From Asaia krungthepensis NRIC 0535 (lineage in GTDB: Bacteria; Pseudomonadota; Alphaproteobacteria; Acetobacterales; Acetobacteraceae): a DNA stretch of 64,000 bases. This document shows, piece by piece, positions 1-8,851 of this stretch (position 1 is the stretch's first letter; each line of letters starts with the position of its first letter). A model generated the notes under the pieces. The model was not told where the DNA came from. It was given only the letters and a program-made list of their open reading frames with translations, and ran no database searches. The stretch is from NCBI RefSeq assembly GCF_025995175.1, contig NZ_BAPV01000001.1:1-64000 (forward strand), read 5' to 3'. The position numbers and the translations under genes are program-made.

Positions 1-185
1 GCTGTGATCCCGCCCTCGATCAGCCCTGTGAGGACGATATCCTGCAGCCACGGGCTCTGGGCCGATTTGAACACGGCAATCTGGGCATGGGCAGGTTTCT
101 GCATCGCCGTCGTGGCTAAAAGTGACAGGGCGCCAACCGCAACTGTTTTGCGAAGTCGACGCGAGGCGTGGCGAAGCAGGTTCAT
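1..185 (-). CDS. N-terminal part of a secreted protein, possibly an outer-membrane porin (partial)
   Basis: Only the first 61 codons lie in the window; the gene runs off the left edge. From the ATG at 183-185 the product begins with a basic stretch (MNLLRHASRRLRK), a hydrophobic core and a likely cleavage site after PAHA, so it is exported. The mature start (QIAVFKSAQSPWLQDIVLTG) resembles the opening of outer-membrane beta-barrel proteins of the porin-2 type, but this is weak from so few residues. It is divergent from the TonB receptor gene that starts at 521. Confidence 0.6.
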   Translation of the reverse strand, partial: MNLLRHASRRLRKTVAVGALSLLATTAMQKPAHAQIAVFKSAQSPWLQDIVLTGLIEGGIT

Positions 186-520
186 GACCGATCCCTATCT
201 CAAGGCCCACAGGGCAATGGCGATAACAACAGGTCCAACTTATTTTGGAACGATAATTGTATCAAGAAGGCAACATAATTCAATTATTGCTGTGTCTTTT
301 CGATGACATATCCACATCGATACCAGTCAAATTGGATTTGTAACGCGCCATTTCCAACCGATATGACAAACTATGTCAATAATGGGGCAGGCATCGCGTT
401 GGCGCTTCTGTCCGCCTGTTACTCGCCCGGCATTGCGGGGAAATAAGGAATTTCATGCGCGCTGTATTGTTATTTATTCGGAACGATAATACGTTTCGTT
501 AAGATACTGACCGCAACATT
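186..520. promoter_or_regulatory. AT-rich divergent intergenic region with a repeated GGAACGATAAT element
   Basis: No gene is seen here. The 11-mer GGAACGATAAT occurs at 247-257 and again, in the same orientation, at 480-490, about 30 bp before the TonB receptor start. The first copy is part of GATAATTGTATC, with GATA/TATC arms; the second is part of AACGA-N9-TCGTT (482-500). Repeated AT-rich dyads before an outer-membrane receptor could be binding sites for an iron-type repressor such as Fur, but the match to a Fur box is partial and the assignment is inference. Confidence 0.4.
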
Positions 521-3500
521 ATGGAATATGATGAGATGACGCGCCGCAACCTTCTCCGCTCCTGCCCCGTCTGGGTTTTGCTTTGCGGTGTGGCCGGTCA
601 GTGTCTGACGTCATCGCCTGCGCTGTCTGCTGCGCGGCCTGCGTCGCAAGGTGTCGTTCCGGATGACAGGACTGCGCCCAACGGCAATCCATCATACCGT
701 AAGATGCTAGGTTCAGGTGCCGGGGCAGGGAGTGCGCGACCGACTGTGGCCGCATCTGCTGCACAGCGCCGTAAAAAGGCTCTGCGACATGTTGCCGACC
801 AACCAAAGGCCTCACCCGAGCAGATTACGGTCACGGGCAGTCATATCATTCGCAACGGGTTCAGTTCGCCCACACCTGTCACCGTACTTGGCAGCGAGGA
901 TATCGCGGCCCAGGTGCCCGCCAACCTGTCTGACCTTGTCAATCAGCTTCCCTCTGTCACTCAGGGCAGTACTTCTGCCACGAGTTCCGGATTTCTCTCC
1001 TCCGGTCTGGCGGGGATCAATTCAGTCAATTTGCGCGGGCTCGGAGCTAATCGTACCCTGATCCTGATTGACGGCCAGAGATCGGTCGCATCCTCCATCA
1101 CGGGACTGGTGGATGTGAACACCATTCCGCAGAATTTGGTAGAGCGTGTCGAGGTGGTGACGGGCGGGGCATCGGCCCAGTATGGTTCCGATGCGGTCGG
1201 CGGCGTGATCAACTTCATCCTGAACAAGAAGTTTAACGGCGTTAAGGTGTCGGCCAATACAGGCTTCACCACCTATGCCGACAACCCGAATTACACGCTC
1301 AACGCGACGATGGGAAAAACATTCCTCAACCACCGCCTGCATGTGTTGCTCGATGCGCAATACTACCAGCAATTCGGCGTCAACACGATCGACCGCTCCT
1401 GGAACGACAGCGGCTATTTCCAGATCAACAACCCGCTCTACACGGCGACCAATGGCCAGCCCCAGCGTCTTGTTGGCTCCAATTTTGCGCCTTCAACCTA
1501 TACATCAGGTGGATTGATCGGCTCCGGACCGCTGGCTGGCACCTATTTTGGTGCGCCCGGCCAGACCGGGAAGCTCAATTACGGCCAGCGCAGTGCTGCA
1601 TCGAGCCCCTACATGATTGGCGGTGACACCGCCGAGACATTGCGTGGCCATGTAGGGACGAACTCCCTCACCCCGAGCGAGCAGCGCATCAGCATTTTCG
1701 AGCGCACAGCCTATGATATCAGCGACAAGACCGAGATTTTCGGGCAGTTCTCATGGAATAAGTACATAGGGAGCAGCTTCTATCAGCAGACCCCGAGCAC
1801 GGGTGTGGTGATCAATGCGGATAATGCCTATCTGAATGCGAATTATCCCCAGATCGCGCGGCAGATGGCGGCCTCGGGGCTTCGTTCCTTCACCATGGGC
1901 ACCAGCAATGGCGGCTTTCCCGTGCCCGGTAGCGATGTCGACCGCGAAGTGTTTCGCTATGTCGGCGGCATGAATGGCAAGTTCAAGTTCTTCACCAATA
2001 ACTGGCACTGGGGGTGGTACTACCAATATGGTCGTACCCAGGAGAATGTGACGCTCAAGAACACCTGGAACCTGTCGCGCATGGCGCTGGCGCAGGATGC
2101 GGTGTTCTCGAACGGGCAGATCGTCTGCCGCTCCTCAATCGCCAATCCCGGCAATGGCTGCGTACCGATCAACCGTCTCGGGACATCGGGGCCGTCTGCG
2201 GCGGCGCTCAATTACATCTATGGTGGTCAGGGCGGCCAGCCGAGCCGCGACCAGACCTTGCAGCAGCACGTGGCCTCCATCGATATCGGGGGCGACATGT
2301 TCAAGCTGCCGGGGGGCAAGGCCGCCATCGCCATGGGCGGTGACTGGCGCCGTGAATCGGTCAAGGGTGCCGTGGACCCTGCTTATCAGTCCGGCTGGCT
2401 CTACGGCAATTATCTGGTCACCAAGGGGGCCTATAACGTCAAGGAAGGCTTTATCGAAATCGATCTGCCCGTTCTCAAGGGCGTCGATATCAACAGTGCC
2501 GGACGGTACACGGATTATTCCACGTCGGGCAGCGTCGAGACCTGGAAGACGGGCGCGACCTGGGCCCCGATCGAGGATATCAAGTTCCGCGGTACGTACA
2601 GCCACGATATCCGCGCGCCCAATCTCAACGAGCTTTTTGCGGCCGGGACTTCGCTCAACAATACGGTGGTGCTGCCTGCGAATGCCCCGACACCGGGCTC
2701 CCAAAGCTTCACCCAGATCCGTACGGGCAACACCAATCTGACGCCCGAAGTCGCCAATACCTGGACCGTAGGGACCATCGTGACACCGCGCTTCGCGCCC
2801 GGCTTCAGCGCCTCATTCGACTATTACGATATCGATATCAAGCATGCGATCGGCACGGTCACGGGCCAGAATGCGGTCGATTTCTGTTATTCGGGTGGCA
2901 CGGTCTGGTGCAATAATATCCATTACGCCAATGGTGTGCTGCAAAGCATCCTGCTCCAGCCGTTCAATTTCGCCAGCCAGAAAGAACGCGGAATCGATAT
3001 CGAGGCAAGCTATCGCCTGCGTCTGTCGCAACTGTGGAACAGGCTGCCGGGCGTATTCTCAGTTCATGGCGAGATCACCCATTACATCTCGAATGTGGTG
3101 AATAACAACGTCTATCCCATCAACTACGCCGGGGTGAATGGTGGCGGGCTGGCGGGCACCTATAATGCGCCGCGCTGGACCTATCGCATCAGTTCTTTCT
3201 ATCGGGTCGACAACCTGACCTTCAATCTCGTCGCGCGTGGCTTCGGCAATGGTGTGTATGGCAATGACTACGTGCAGTGCACGAGCAATTGCCCGGCTTC
3301 GACCCCACAATACCGCACCATCAACAATAATCGCATCAAGGGCGCGGTCTATTTCGACACCTCGATCGCTTATGGCTTTGAGCTTTATCGTCATCCTGCC
3401 AAGCTGACATTCGTGATGAACAACATGCTCAATACCAGCCCTGTTCTGGTCGGGAGCGGCCCCGATGGCAACAACGTTCCTGCCTTCGCCCAGACCAATC

Positions 3501-3559
3501 AGGGGCTCTATGATTATCTGGGGCGCAATTTCCGCCTCGCCTTCAGCACCAGTTTTTGA
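521..3559 (+). CDS. TonB-dependent outer-membrane receptor
   Basis: The 1012-residue product imports a scarce substrate across the outer membrane using TonB energy; the substrate is not evident. After a hydrophobic signal sequence (about residues 15-37) comes a long linker, a TonB-box-like ITVTG (about 102-106), then a plug domain with NLRGLGANRTLILIDG and VERVEVVTGGASAQYGSDAV, then a large beta-barrel ending in the aromatic F typical of barrel proteins. The plug wording is that of the large TonB receptors often linked to peptide or carbohydrate uptake rather than classic siderophore receptors. The ATG at 536 (MTRRNLL) is an equally good start. The secreted protease gene follows 55 bp later, suggesting co-transcription. 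Confidence 0.93.
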   Translation: MEYDEMTRRNLLRSCPVWVLLCGVAGQCLTSSPALSAARPASQGVVPDDRTAPNGNPSYRKMLGSGAGAGSARPTVAASAAQRRKKALRHVADQPKASPEQITVTGSHIIRNGFSSPTPVTVLGSEDIAAQVPANLSDLVNQLPSVTQGSTSATSSGFLSSGLAGINSVNLRGLGANRTLILIDGQRSVASSITGLVDVNTIPQNLVERVEVVTGGASAQYGSDAVGGVINFILNKKFNGVKVSANTGFTTYADNPNYTLNATMGKTFLNHRLHVLLDAQYYQQFGVNTIDRSWNDSGYFQINNPLYTATNGQPQRLVGSNFAPSTYTSGGLIGSGPLAGTYFGAPGQTGKLNYGQRSAASSPYMIGGDTAETLRGHVGTNSLTPSEQRISIFERTAYDISDKTEIFGQFSWNKYIGSSFYQQTPSTGVVINADNAYLNANYPQIARQMAASGLRSFTMGTSNGGFPVPGSDVDREVFRYVGGMNGKFKFFTNNWHWGWYYQYGRTQENVTLKNTWNLSRMALAQDAVFSNGQIVCRSSIANPGNGCVPINRLGTSGPSAAALNYIYGGQGGQPSRDQTLQQHVASIDIGGDMFKLPGGKAAIAMGGDWRRESVKGAVDPAYQSGWLYGNYLVTKGAYNVKEGFIEIDLPVLKGVDINSAGRYTDYSTSGSVETWKTGATWAPIEDIKFRGTYSHDIRAPNLNELFAAGTSLNNTVVLPANAPTPGSQSFTQIRTGNTNLTPEVANTWTVGTIVTPRFAPGFSASFDYYDIDIKHAIGTVTGQNAVDFCYSGGTVWCNNIHYANGVLQSILLQPFNFASQKERGIDIEASYRLRLSQLWNRLPGVFSVHGEITHYISNVVNNNVYPINYAGVNGGGLAGTYNAPRWTYRISSFYRVDNLTFNLVARGFGNGVYGNDYVQCTSNCPASTPQYRTINNNRIKGAVYFDTSIAYGFELYRHPAKLTFVMNNMLNTSPVLVGSGPDGNNVPAFAQTNQGLYDYLGRNFRLAFSTSF

Positions 3560-3614
3560 GCCGGGCAGGGGCGCCAGGCCCTGCCAGAGTACCGACATCC
3601 TGCCGGGAGGGATC

Positions 3615-6095
3615 ATGACCCGTCGCTATAGTATGGCCCTACGGGCACTTCTCCTTGCAGGGGGGCTCATGGGTTCTGCGCCCTTGGCCTGTCAGGCCGC
3701 GCCGCGGGACGTGGCGTCTTTGTTGCCGGTGCGTGTTGAAACCAGAATCGGCAAGGTATTTCTCACGCTGCCCGCCCCCGATCGTGACGGCGTGATGGGA
3801 CGATTTCTCTACGCCAGCGCGCTACGAACCGGGGTGGGGTCAGCTAATATCACGCTCGATCATGGCATGGTCGGGCCCACGCGCATTCTGGCTTTTCGAC
3901 AGATCGGCGGGCGTGTGGCCGTGGTGTTCGAAAATCCCCGCTTCATGTCGCGCGGGGGGGCTGCTGTCGCTGAAGGCGTAAGCCGCAGTTTCCCCTTCAG
4001 CGTCATTGCCATGCTCGATACGGTATCGACGACGCCGGGCGGCGGGGCCGTCGTCGATCTCTCGCCATTTTACCTGCATGACACCATGGCCATCGCCACC
4101 ACGCTCAACGGCGGAGGGATGAAGCTGCCGGACACGCCCGGTGTGGAGTCGAAGGGATTTCGTCAGGTCGGGGAGCTAAGCCGCGTCGACACGGCGAGCG
4201 TGAAGGCATTTCCCGATAATATCGAAGCCGAATCGCTTCTGACATTCGCCTCTGACACCCCCGGCAAGGAACTGGCTCTTCTGGCGCCGGATGCGCGCCA
4301 GATCGGGTTTATCGTTCACCACTCCCTCGTGCGCCTGCCCGATGCCGGTTACGTGCCGCGTCGTCTCGACATCAGGTCTGGCAGCCATGGCACGGCTGTT
4401 TATGATTTCGGCGCGCCTCTGGGCGAGAATGTGCTGATCGAATACGCCAACCGCTTCCGCCTCACCAAGACCGATCCCGCAGCCGCGCGCTCGCGCGTGG
4501 TCAAGCCGATTATCTACTACATCGATAATGCAGCCCCCGAACCGGTCCGCTCCGCCTTGGCGGAAGGCGTGGCGTGGTGGAACAGGGCTTTCGAGGCGGC
4601 AGGCTATATCGACGCGTTTCAGGTGCGTATCCTGCCAGAGGGCGTCGATCCACAGGACATACGCTACAATATCGTGAACTGGAACGAGCGTCAGACACGC
4701 AGCTATTCCTATGGCATTGGCGTGATCGATCCGCGCACGGGTGAGGTGATACGCGGCAATGTCGTGCTCGAAGGGCTGCGGCTGCGTCAGGATATCATCA
4801 TCTTCGAGGCCCTTGCCGGGGTGAAGGACGAGAATACCGGCAAGCAGGATGATCCGGTCAGGATCTCGCTTGACCGGATCCGCCAGCTTGGCGTGCACGA
4901 GGTGGGCCATACTTTGGGTCTCGTGCATAATTTCATGGCCAGCACGCAGGATCGCGCTTCGGTAATGGATTATCCCGGCCCGCGTATCGGGCTCCATGAT
5001 GGCACACTCGATTTCTCGGACGCCTATGCGAAGGGTGTTGGCGCGTGGGATCGCTATGCCATCGACTGGCTCTATGGGGAACCGAAACCGGGCACGGATC
5101 GTGAGGCCGCAGCACGTGACAAGGCGCTCGAGGCGGAGCGTCAGTCAATGCGTTTCGGGACTGATATCGATGGACGCGACCCCGATACGGCGCTTGCAGG
5201 CAACAGCATGTGGACCGATGGCGCGGACGAGCCCGATGATCTCAAGCGGATGATGCAGATACGCGCCATCGCCCTCGCTCATTTCGGCCCGGGCGTGCTG
5301 CACACGGGCGAGAGATTATCGGATCTGAGGCGTAAATTCGTGCCGCTATGGCTTGTGCACCGCTATGAGGTGGAGGCAGTGGGCAAGCTCCTGGGTGGGT
5401 TGGCCTATCGTTACGCTGTGGTTGATGGTCAGAGTCCGGCACCCGTTCCGGTCGCGCCTGAAAGGCAGAAGGCGGCACTCGATGCGCTGATCGATACCTT
5501 GTCGGCACAGGCACTCACCATCTCGCCCGCCCTGACACTCATGCTGTCGAGCGGTAGCAACGGCACGGTCGATCCGCAATTCGAGACCGAGATTTTCCGT
5601 ACGGCCGGGTCGAGCGTTTTCGATCCTCTGAATGCGGCGGAATCGGCGGCGCAGATCACCCTCAACACGCTTCTGGGGCCAAACAGGCTGGAGCGTCTGG
5701 TGCTGCAGCATGCCAGCGACCCTGCCCAGCCCGGGCTCGATATCGTGCTCGGACGTCTCGTCATACAGGTGGCAGGGCATCATGACACGGCGCTGGCGCG
5801 GCGCATTGCCTATCGTACGGTCATGGCCATGGTGCAGGCGCGCGACAACCCCAAAGCGTCTCCGGATGTGGCTCTTGCCCTCTCCGGCCAGTTGCGCGGG
5901 CTTGCTGCGAGCTATGGCGCCGTACAGGGGAATGACGAGGAAGGACACTGGTGCCAGGATATGACGGCATTGCTGCATGATGCACCGCGTCTTGCCCGCG
6001 AAGCCGCAAAAGGAACGCGCCCGGCACCCGCCGTTCCGCCGGGCACGCCGATCGGTGGTGAAGGAGGATGGCTGTCCGAGGATTTGCCGTTGTGA
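3615..6095 (+). CDS. Secreted zinc-dependent metalloprotease (DUF5117/DUF4953-type)
   Basis: The 826-residue protein carries the extended zinc motif HEVGHTLGLVH at 428-438, in which H428, H432 and H438 should bind zinc and E429 acts as the base. The following HNFMAST and a downstream MDYPGP resemble the Met-turn region of metzincins. The N-terminus has a clear signal peptide (basic MTRRYS, hydrophobic core, cleavage near CQAA), so it acts in the periplasm or outside. The ATG at 3615 is chosen because it follows a GGGAGGG ribosome-binding site and starts the signal peptide; reading further upstream would enter the receptor gene. It lies between a TonB receptor and an amidohydrolase, fitting a polypeptide-scavenging unit. 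Substrate unknown. Confidence 0.9.
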   Translation: MTRRYSMALRALLLAGGLMGSAPLACQAAPRDVASLLPVRVETRIGKVFLTLPAPDRDGVMGRFLYASALRTGVGSANITLDHGMVGPTRILAFRQIGGRVAVVFENPRFMSRGGAAVAEGVSRSFPFSVIAMLDTVSTTPGGGAVVDLSPFYLHDTMAIATTLNGGGMKLPDTPGVESKGFRQVGELSRVDTASVKAFPDNIEAESLLTFASDTPGKELALLAPDARQIGFIVHHSLVRLPDAGYVPRRLDIRSGSHGTAVYDFGAPLGENVLIEYANRFRLTKTDPAAARSRVVKPIIYYIDNAAPEPVRSALAEGVAWWNRAFEAAGYIDAFQVRILPEGVDPQDIRYNIVNWNERQTRSYSYGIGVIDPRTGEVIRGNVVLEGLRLRQDIIIFEALAGVKDENTGKQDDPVRISLDRIRQLGVHEVGHTLGLVHNFMASTQDRASVMDYPGPRIGLHDGTLDFSDAYAKGVGAWDRYAIDWLYGEPKPGTDREAAARDKALEAERQSMRFGTDIDGRDPDTALAGNSMWTDGADEPDDLKRMMQIRAIALAHFGPGVLHTGERLSDLRRKFVPLWLVHRYEVEAVGKLLGGLAYRYAVVDGQSPAPVPVAPERQKAALDALIDTLSAQALTISPALTLMLSSGSNGTVDPQFETEIFRTAGSSVFDPLNAAESAAQITLNTLLGPNRLERLVLQHASDPAQPGLDIVLGRLVIQVAGHHDTALARRIAYRTVMAMVQARDNPKASPDVALALSGQLRGLAASYGAVQGNDEEGHWCQDMTALLHDAPRLAREAAKGTRPAPAVPPGTPIGGEGGWLSEDLPL

Positions 6096-6106
6096 AAGGG
6101 CAGGAA

Positions 6107-7921
6107 ATGAGCAGGGAGAGTATTTTGAAAAAGCGCCGTTTGAGCCGCATGGCTCGTCAGATCCCGCTCATCATGCTTGGGCTGTCCTTCGTTACGGCCC
6201 GGGCAGCCGAGATGACAAAGCCCGATCTCGCGCTGACAGGCGGCATGGTGTTCGACGGAACAGGCGCGCCCGCGCGGGAGGAGACGATCCTGATCGGTGG
6301 CGGCAGGATCGTGGCGATCGGGCCTGATGTGACAGTGCCCTCCGGCCTGCGCGTGATTGCCCTGCATGGCGCGGCCGTGACACCGGGGCTCTACGATTTG
6401 CACACTCACTGGACGCCCGCGGGGAGTCCTGCCGATATCCCCGGTATTGCACAAGCCTATCTGCGCTCCGGTGTGACCACCGTCAGCGATTTCAATGAGG
6501 CGCCAGAGGCTTTTGCGCCCTTGCGCGAATGGCTCTCTCATATTCCTTCACCGCATGTGAATTATGCCGCGCGTATCAGCACACCCGGCGGACATGGCGC
6601 GGATTGGGCCGATGAGAACACGACGCGCTGGATCAGCTCTCCGGACAGCGCGCGCGCAGCCCTTGATGCAGTGGCGGCCTATCACCCCGATCTGATCAAG
6701 ATCTTTACCGATGGCTGGCGTTACGGCCACATGCCCGACAATACCAGCATGAACGAGGCGACGCTCGGCGCCGCCGTGGCGCAGGCGCATCGTCACGGGC
6801 TCAAGGTCATGACCCATACGGTCACGATCGAGCGGGGGCTGATTGCCGCGCGTGCCGGGGTGGATGCGCTGGCCCATGGTCTTCAGGACCATGTCCTTAC
6901 CCCGGATGAGGCACAATTCATCCGGTCACGGAACATGGGCGATATTCCCACCTTATCGGTCTATGACCCCGCACCCTGGGCCCAGAGCGGCGCGAAGAAG
7001 GTCGTTTCCGATACGCATCTTTTCGATAACGCGCTTGCCAATGTCGGCATCCTCTATCGGGCCGGGGTCGTGATCGGGGTCGGGACCGATGCCGGTATGC
7101 CAGCCACCCCCCATGGCGCTTCGACGCTGCACGAGCTCGAATTGCTGGTGCGCGCCGGGCTGACGCCCGCCGAGGCCCTCGTGGCGGCCACACGATCGAG
7201 CGCGTACCTCCTTGCGCAGGATCATGACAGAGGCACGCTCGCCCCGGGCATGCGGGCAGATCTGGCCGTTTTCGACGGGCGACCATGGGAGAAAATCGGC
7301 GATATCCATCATCTGCTCATGACCTTCGTGGATGGCCATATGGTTTTTGGGCCGCAGAGCGAGAGCAGCCTCCGCGACTGGATGCCTGTTCCGCCAGCGC
7401 GTGCCCTGCCGGCAGGCAGTGTGATCGATGATTTCGAGCGCATCGACGGACGCACTCCGCTCGACACATTGCCCACCGAGGCGATGGATCGTGGGCCGGA
7501 TCGAAGCGTCGAAGTGTTGTCTGTCATCCCGCGGGAGAGTGGCGAGGGGCATATTCTGGTCATGACGGCCCAGATGGCTGCGCAGAAAGCGCCTTATGCT
7601 GGAGTGGTCTTCCCGCTGTCACGCGGTGCAGTGCTGCCGGTGGATGTCGGGGCGGGCAAGGGCATTGCCTTCGAGGCGAGAGGGCGTGACTGCCCTGCCG
7701 AGCTCATTGTGACGGGGCTCGCAGGGACAAGCTGGTCGGCGCCGTTCGCGGTGAGAAAAGACTGGTCGACCATCCACGTTGCCTTCACCGACCTTCGTCC
7801 AGTGAAGGCAAGGAACAGCCTGGCGTGGTCGGGACGCGACGTGACTGCAGTGGAACTGCGCCAATCCTGCCCGGCGGGGAGCAACGCCTGGCTGTCGCTC
7901 GATACGCTTCGCCTCGAATGA
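6107..7921 (+). CDS. Periplasmic metal-dependent amidohydrolase with C-terminal CIA30-like domain
   Basis: This belongs to the imidazolonepropionase/prolidase-like amidohydrolases: an N-terminal small beta domain (LTGGMVFDGTG), then the metal motif HTH (99-101 from this start), later TH and HG histidines, and the GTDAG aspartate. A hydrophobic segment ending ARAAE suggests export. Residues from about 437 to the end (VIDDFERIDG onward) form an extra domain resembling the CIA30/galactose-binding jelly-roll fold, not part of a standard amidohydrolase. The start is uncertain: 6068 overlaps the protease gene by 28 bp but abuts its AAGGAGG; 6107 and 6149 are alternatives. Likely an imide/peptide hydrolase working with the upstream protease; substrate not predictable. 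Confidence 0.85.
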   Translation: MSRESILKKRRLSRMARQIPLIMLGLSFVTARAAEMTKPDLALTGGMVFDGTGAPAREETILIGGGRIVAIGPDVTVPSGLRVIALHGAAVTPGLYDLHTHWTPAGSPADIPGIAQAYLRSGVTTVSDFNEAPEAFAPLREWLSHIPSPHVNYAARISTPGGHGADWADENTTRWISSPDSARAALDAVAAYHPDLIKIFTDGWRYGHMPDNTSMNEATLGAAVAQAHRHGLKVMTHTVTIERGLIAARAGVDALAHGLQDHVLTPDEAQFIRSRNMGDIPTLSVYDPAPWAQSGAKKVVSDTHLFDNALANVGILYRAGVVIGVGTDAGMPATPHGASTLHELELLVRAGLTPAEALVAATRSSAYLLAQDHDRGTLAPGMRADLAVFDGRPWEKIGDIHHLLMTFVDGHMVFGPQSESSLRDWMPVPPARALPAGSVIDDFERIDGRTPLDTLPTEAMDRGPDRSVEVLSVIPRESGEGHILVMTAQMAAQKAPYAGVVFPLSRGAVLPVDVGAGKGIAFEARGRDCPAELIVTGLAGTSWSAPFAVRKDWSTIHVAFTDLRPVKARNSLAWSGRDVTAVELRQSCPAGSNAWLSLDTLRLE

Positions 7922-7932
7922 ATGGCCCGGCG

Positions 7933-7956
7933 CGCCTCTCATCCTCTTGAGAGGCG
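7933..7956 (+). terminator. Hairpin after the amidohydrolase gene
   Basis: CGCCTCTCA and TGAGAGGCG form a perfect 9-bp stem around a 6-nt loop, beginning 12 bp after the stop codon. There is no strong T-run, so it may be an mRNA-stabilising or weak terminator hairpin. Confidence 0.45.
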
Positions 7957-8039
7957 GCAGGTCTTTGCAGGTCGATGTTGCAGGTTCATGCTCCGACATT
8001 CCCTGTGACACTCCCGCGCTGGCGGGGAGGAGTTCTGCA

Positions 8040-8696
8040 ATGGCCCTTCGGCACATTCTCTGCTTCGGCGATTCTCTCACCTGGGGGTGGAAGCCTGTTC
8101 CAGCCGGAACGCCCAGCACACGCTATGACTACGCGCAACGCTGGACCGGGGTAATGGCGCGCGCGCTGGGCGAGGGTTATCGCGTGATCGAGGAAGGGCT
8201 GAGTGCCCGTACCACCAGTATCGACGATCCCAATGACCCGCGCCTTGATGGCTCGGCCTATCTGCCAGCCGCCCTGGCCAGTCACATGCCCCTCGATCTT
8301 GTGGTCATCATGCTCGGGACGAACGATACCAAGGCTGTCTATCGCCGCACCCCGCATGAAATTGCACGAGGTATGGCCAGGCTGGTTACCCAGGTGGCGA
8401 AGAGCGCAGGGGGCGTAGGGACGGCCTATCCGGCACCGGCGCTGCTCATCGTGGCACCCCCCGCGCTCAAACCTATCCCGGGCGCATGGCTCGCCGCCGA
8501 GTTCGAGGGAGCGCACCCGAAATCGGAGAAACTGGCGCAGTCCTATCGGGCGCTGGCAGAGGCCACCGGAGCGCATTTCCTCGACGCCGGTGCTCATATC
8601 ACAACAGAGGGCAGCGATGGCGTCCACTTCACGCCGGAGAATAATCACGTGCTCGGCGAGGCCCTCGCCCGGAAGATTGGCGAGATCTTCGCCTGA
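8040..8696 (+). CDS. SGNH-family esterase/acyltransferase, MsAcT-like
   Basis: The 218-residue cytosolic-type protein starts MALRHILCFGDSLTWGW, giving the block I GDS with nucleophile S12, followed by EGLSARTTSIDDP, the LGTND block and a C-terminal DGVHF with the Asp and His of the triad. The spacing and wording closely follow the Mycobacterium smegmatis arylesterase/acyltransferase MsAcT, known for transesterification in water; this comparison is from memory. The ATG at 8040 is preferred over an earlier in-frame start because family homology begins exactly there. No signal peptide is seen. Natural substrates are probably small esters or alcohols; the adjoining genes do not settle this. Confidence 0.9.
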   Translation: MALRHILCFGDSLTWGWKPVPAGTPSTRYDYAQRWTGVMARALGEGYRVIEEGLSARTTSIDDPNDPRLDGSAYLPAALASHMPLDLVVIMLGTNDTKAVYRRTPHEIARGMARLVTQVAKSAGGVGTAYPAPALLIVAPPALKPIPGAWLAAEFEGAHPKSEKLAQSYRALAEATGAHFLDAGAHITTEGSDGVHFTPENNHVLGEALARKIGEIFA

Positions 8697-8743
8697 TCAC
8701 CGCCGGTGAGGGCGATTTTGTAACGCCCTCACGGAACGGTGAT
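8696..8743. terminator. Long two-part hairpin between the SGNH gene and the second TonB receptor
   Basis: ATCACCG pairs with CGGTGAT (outer stem) and GTGAGGGCG with CGCCCTCAC (inner stem, loop ATTTTGTAA). It starts at the stop codon of the esterase gene. It probably ends or stabilises the upstream transcript; no U-tract follows. Confidence 0.5.
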
Positions 8744-8851
8744 ATATCGGCCACACCTGCCGCGCCGATGATGACCGGCGCGTTAACTTAAATTGCGAAT
8801 GACTCGCAGTATCGCTATGGCTCTGCCGATTTCATCTGGCAGGACAAGATT

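Noticed and set aside
480-500. EcfG-type promoter (GGAAC...CGTT) before the first receptor
   Set aside because: The elements are only 12 bp apart; the general stress sigma promoter needs about 16-17 bp.
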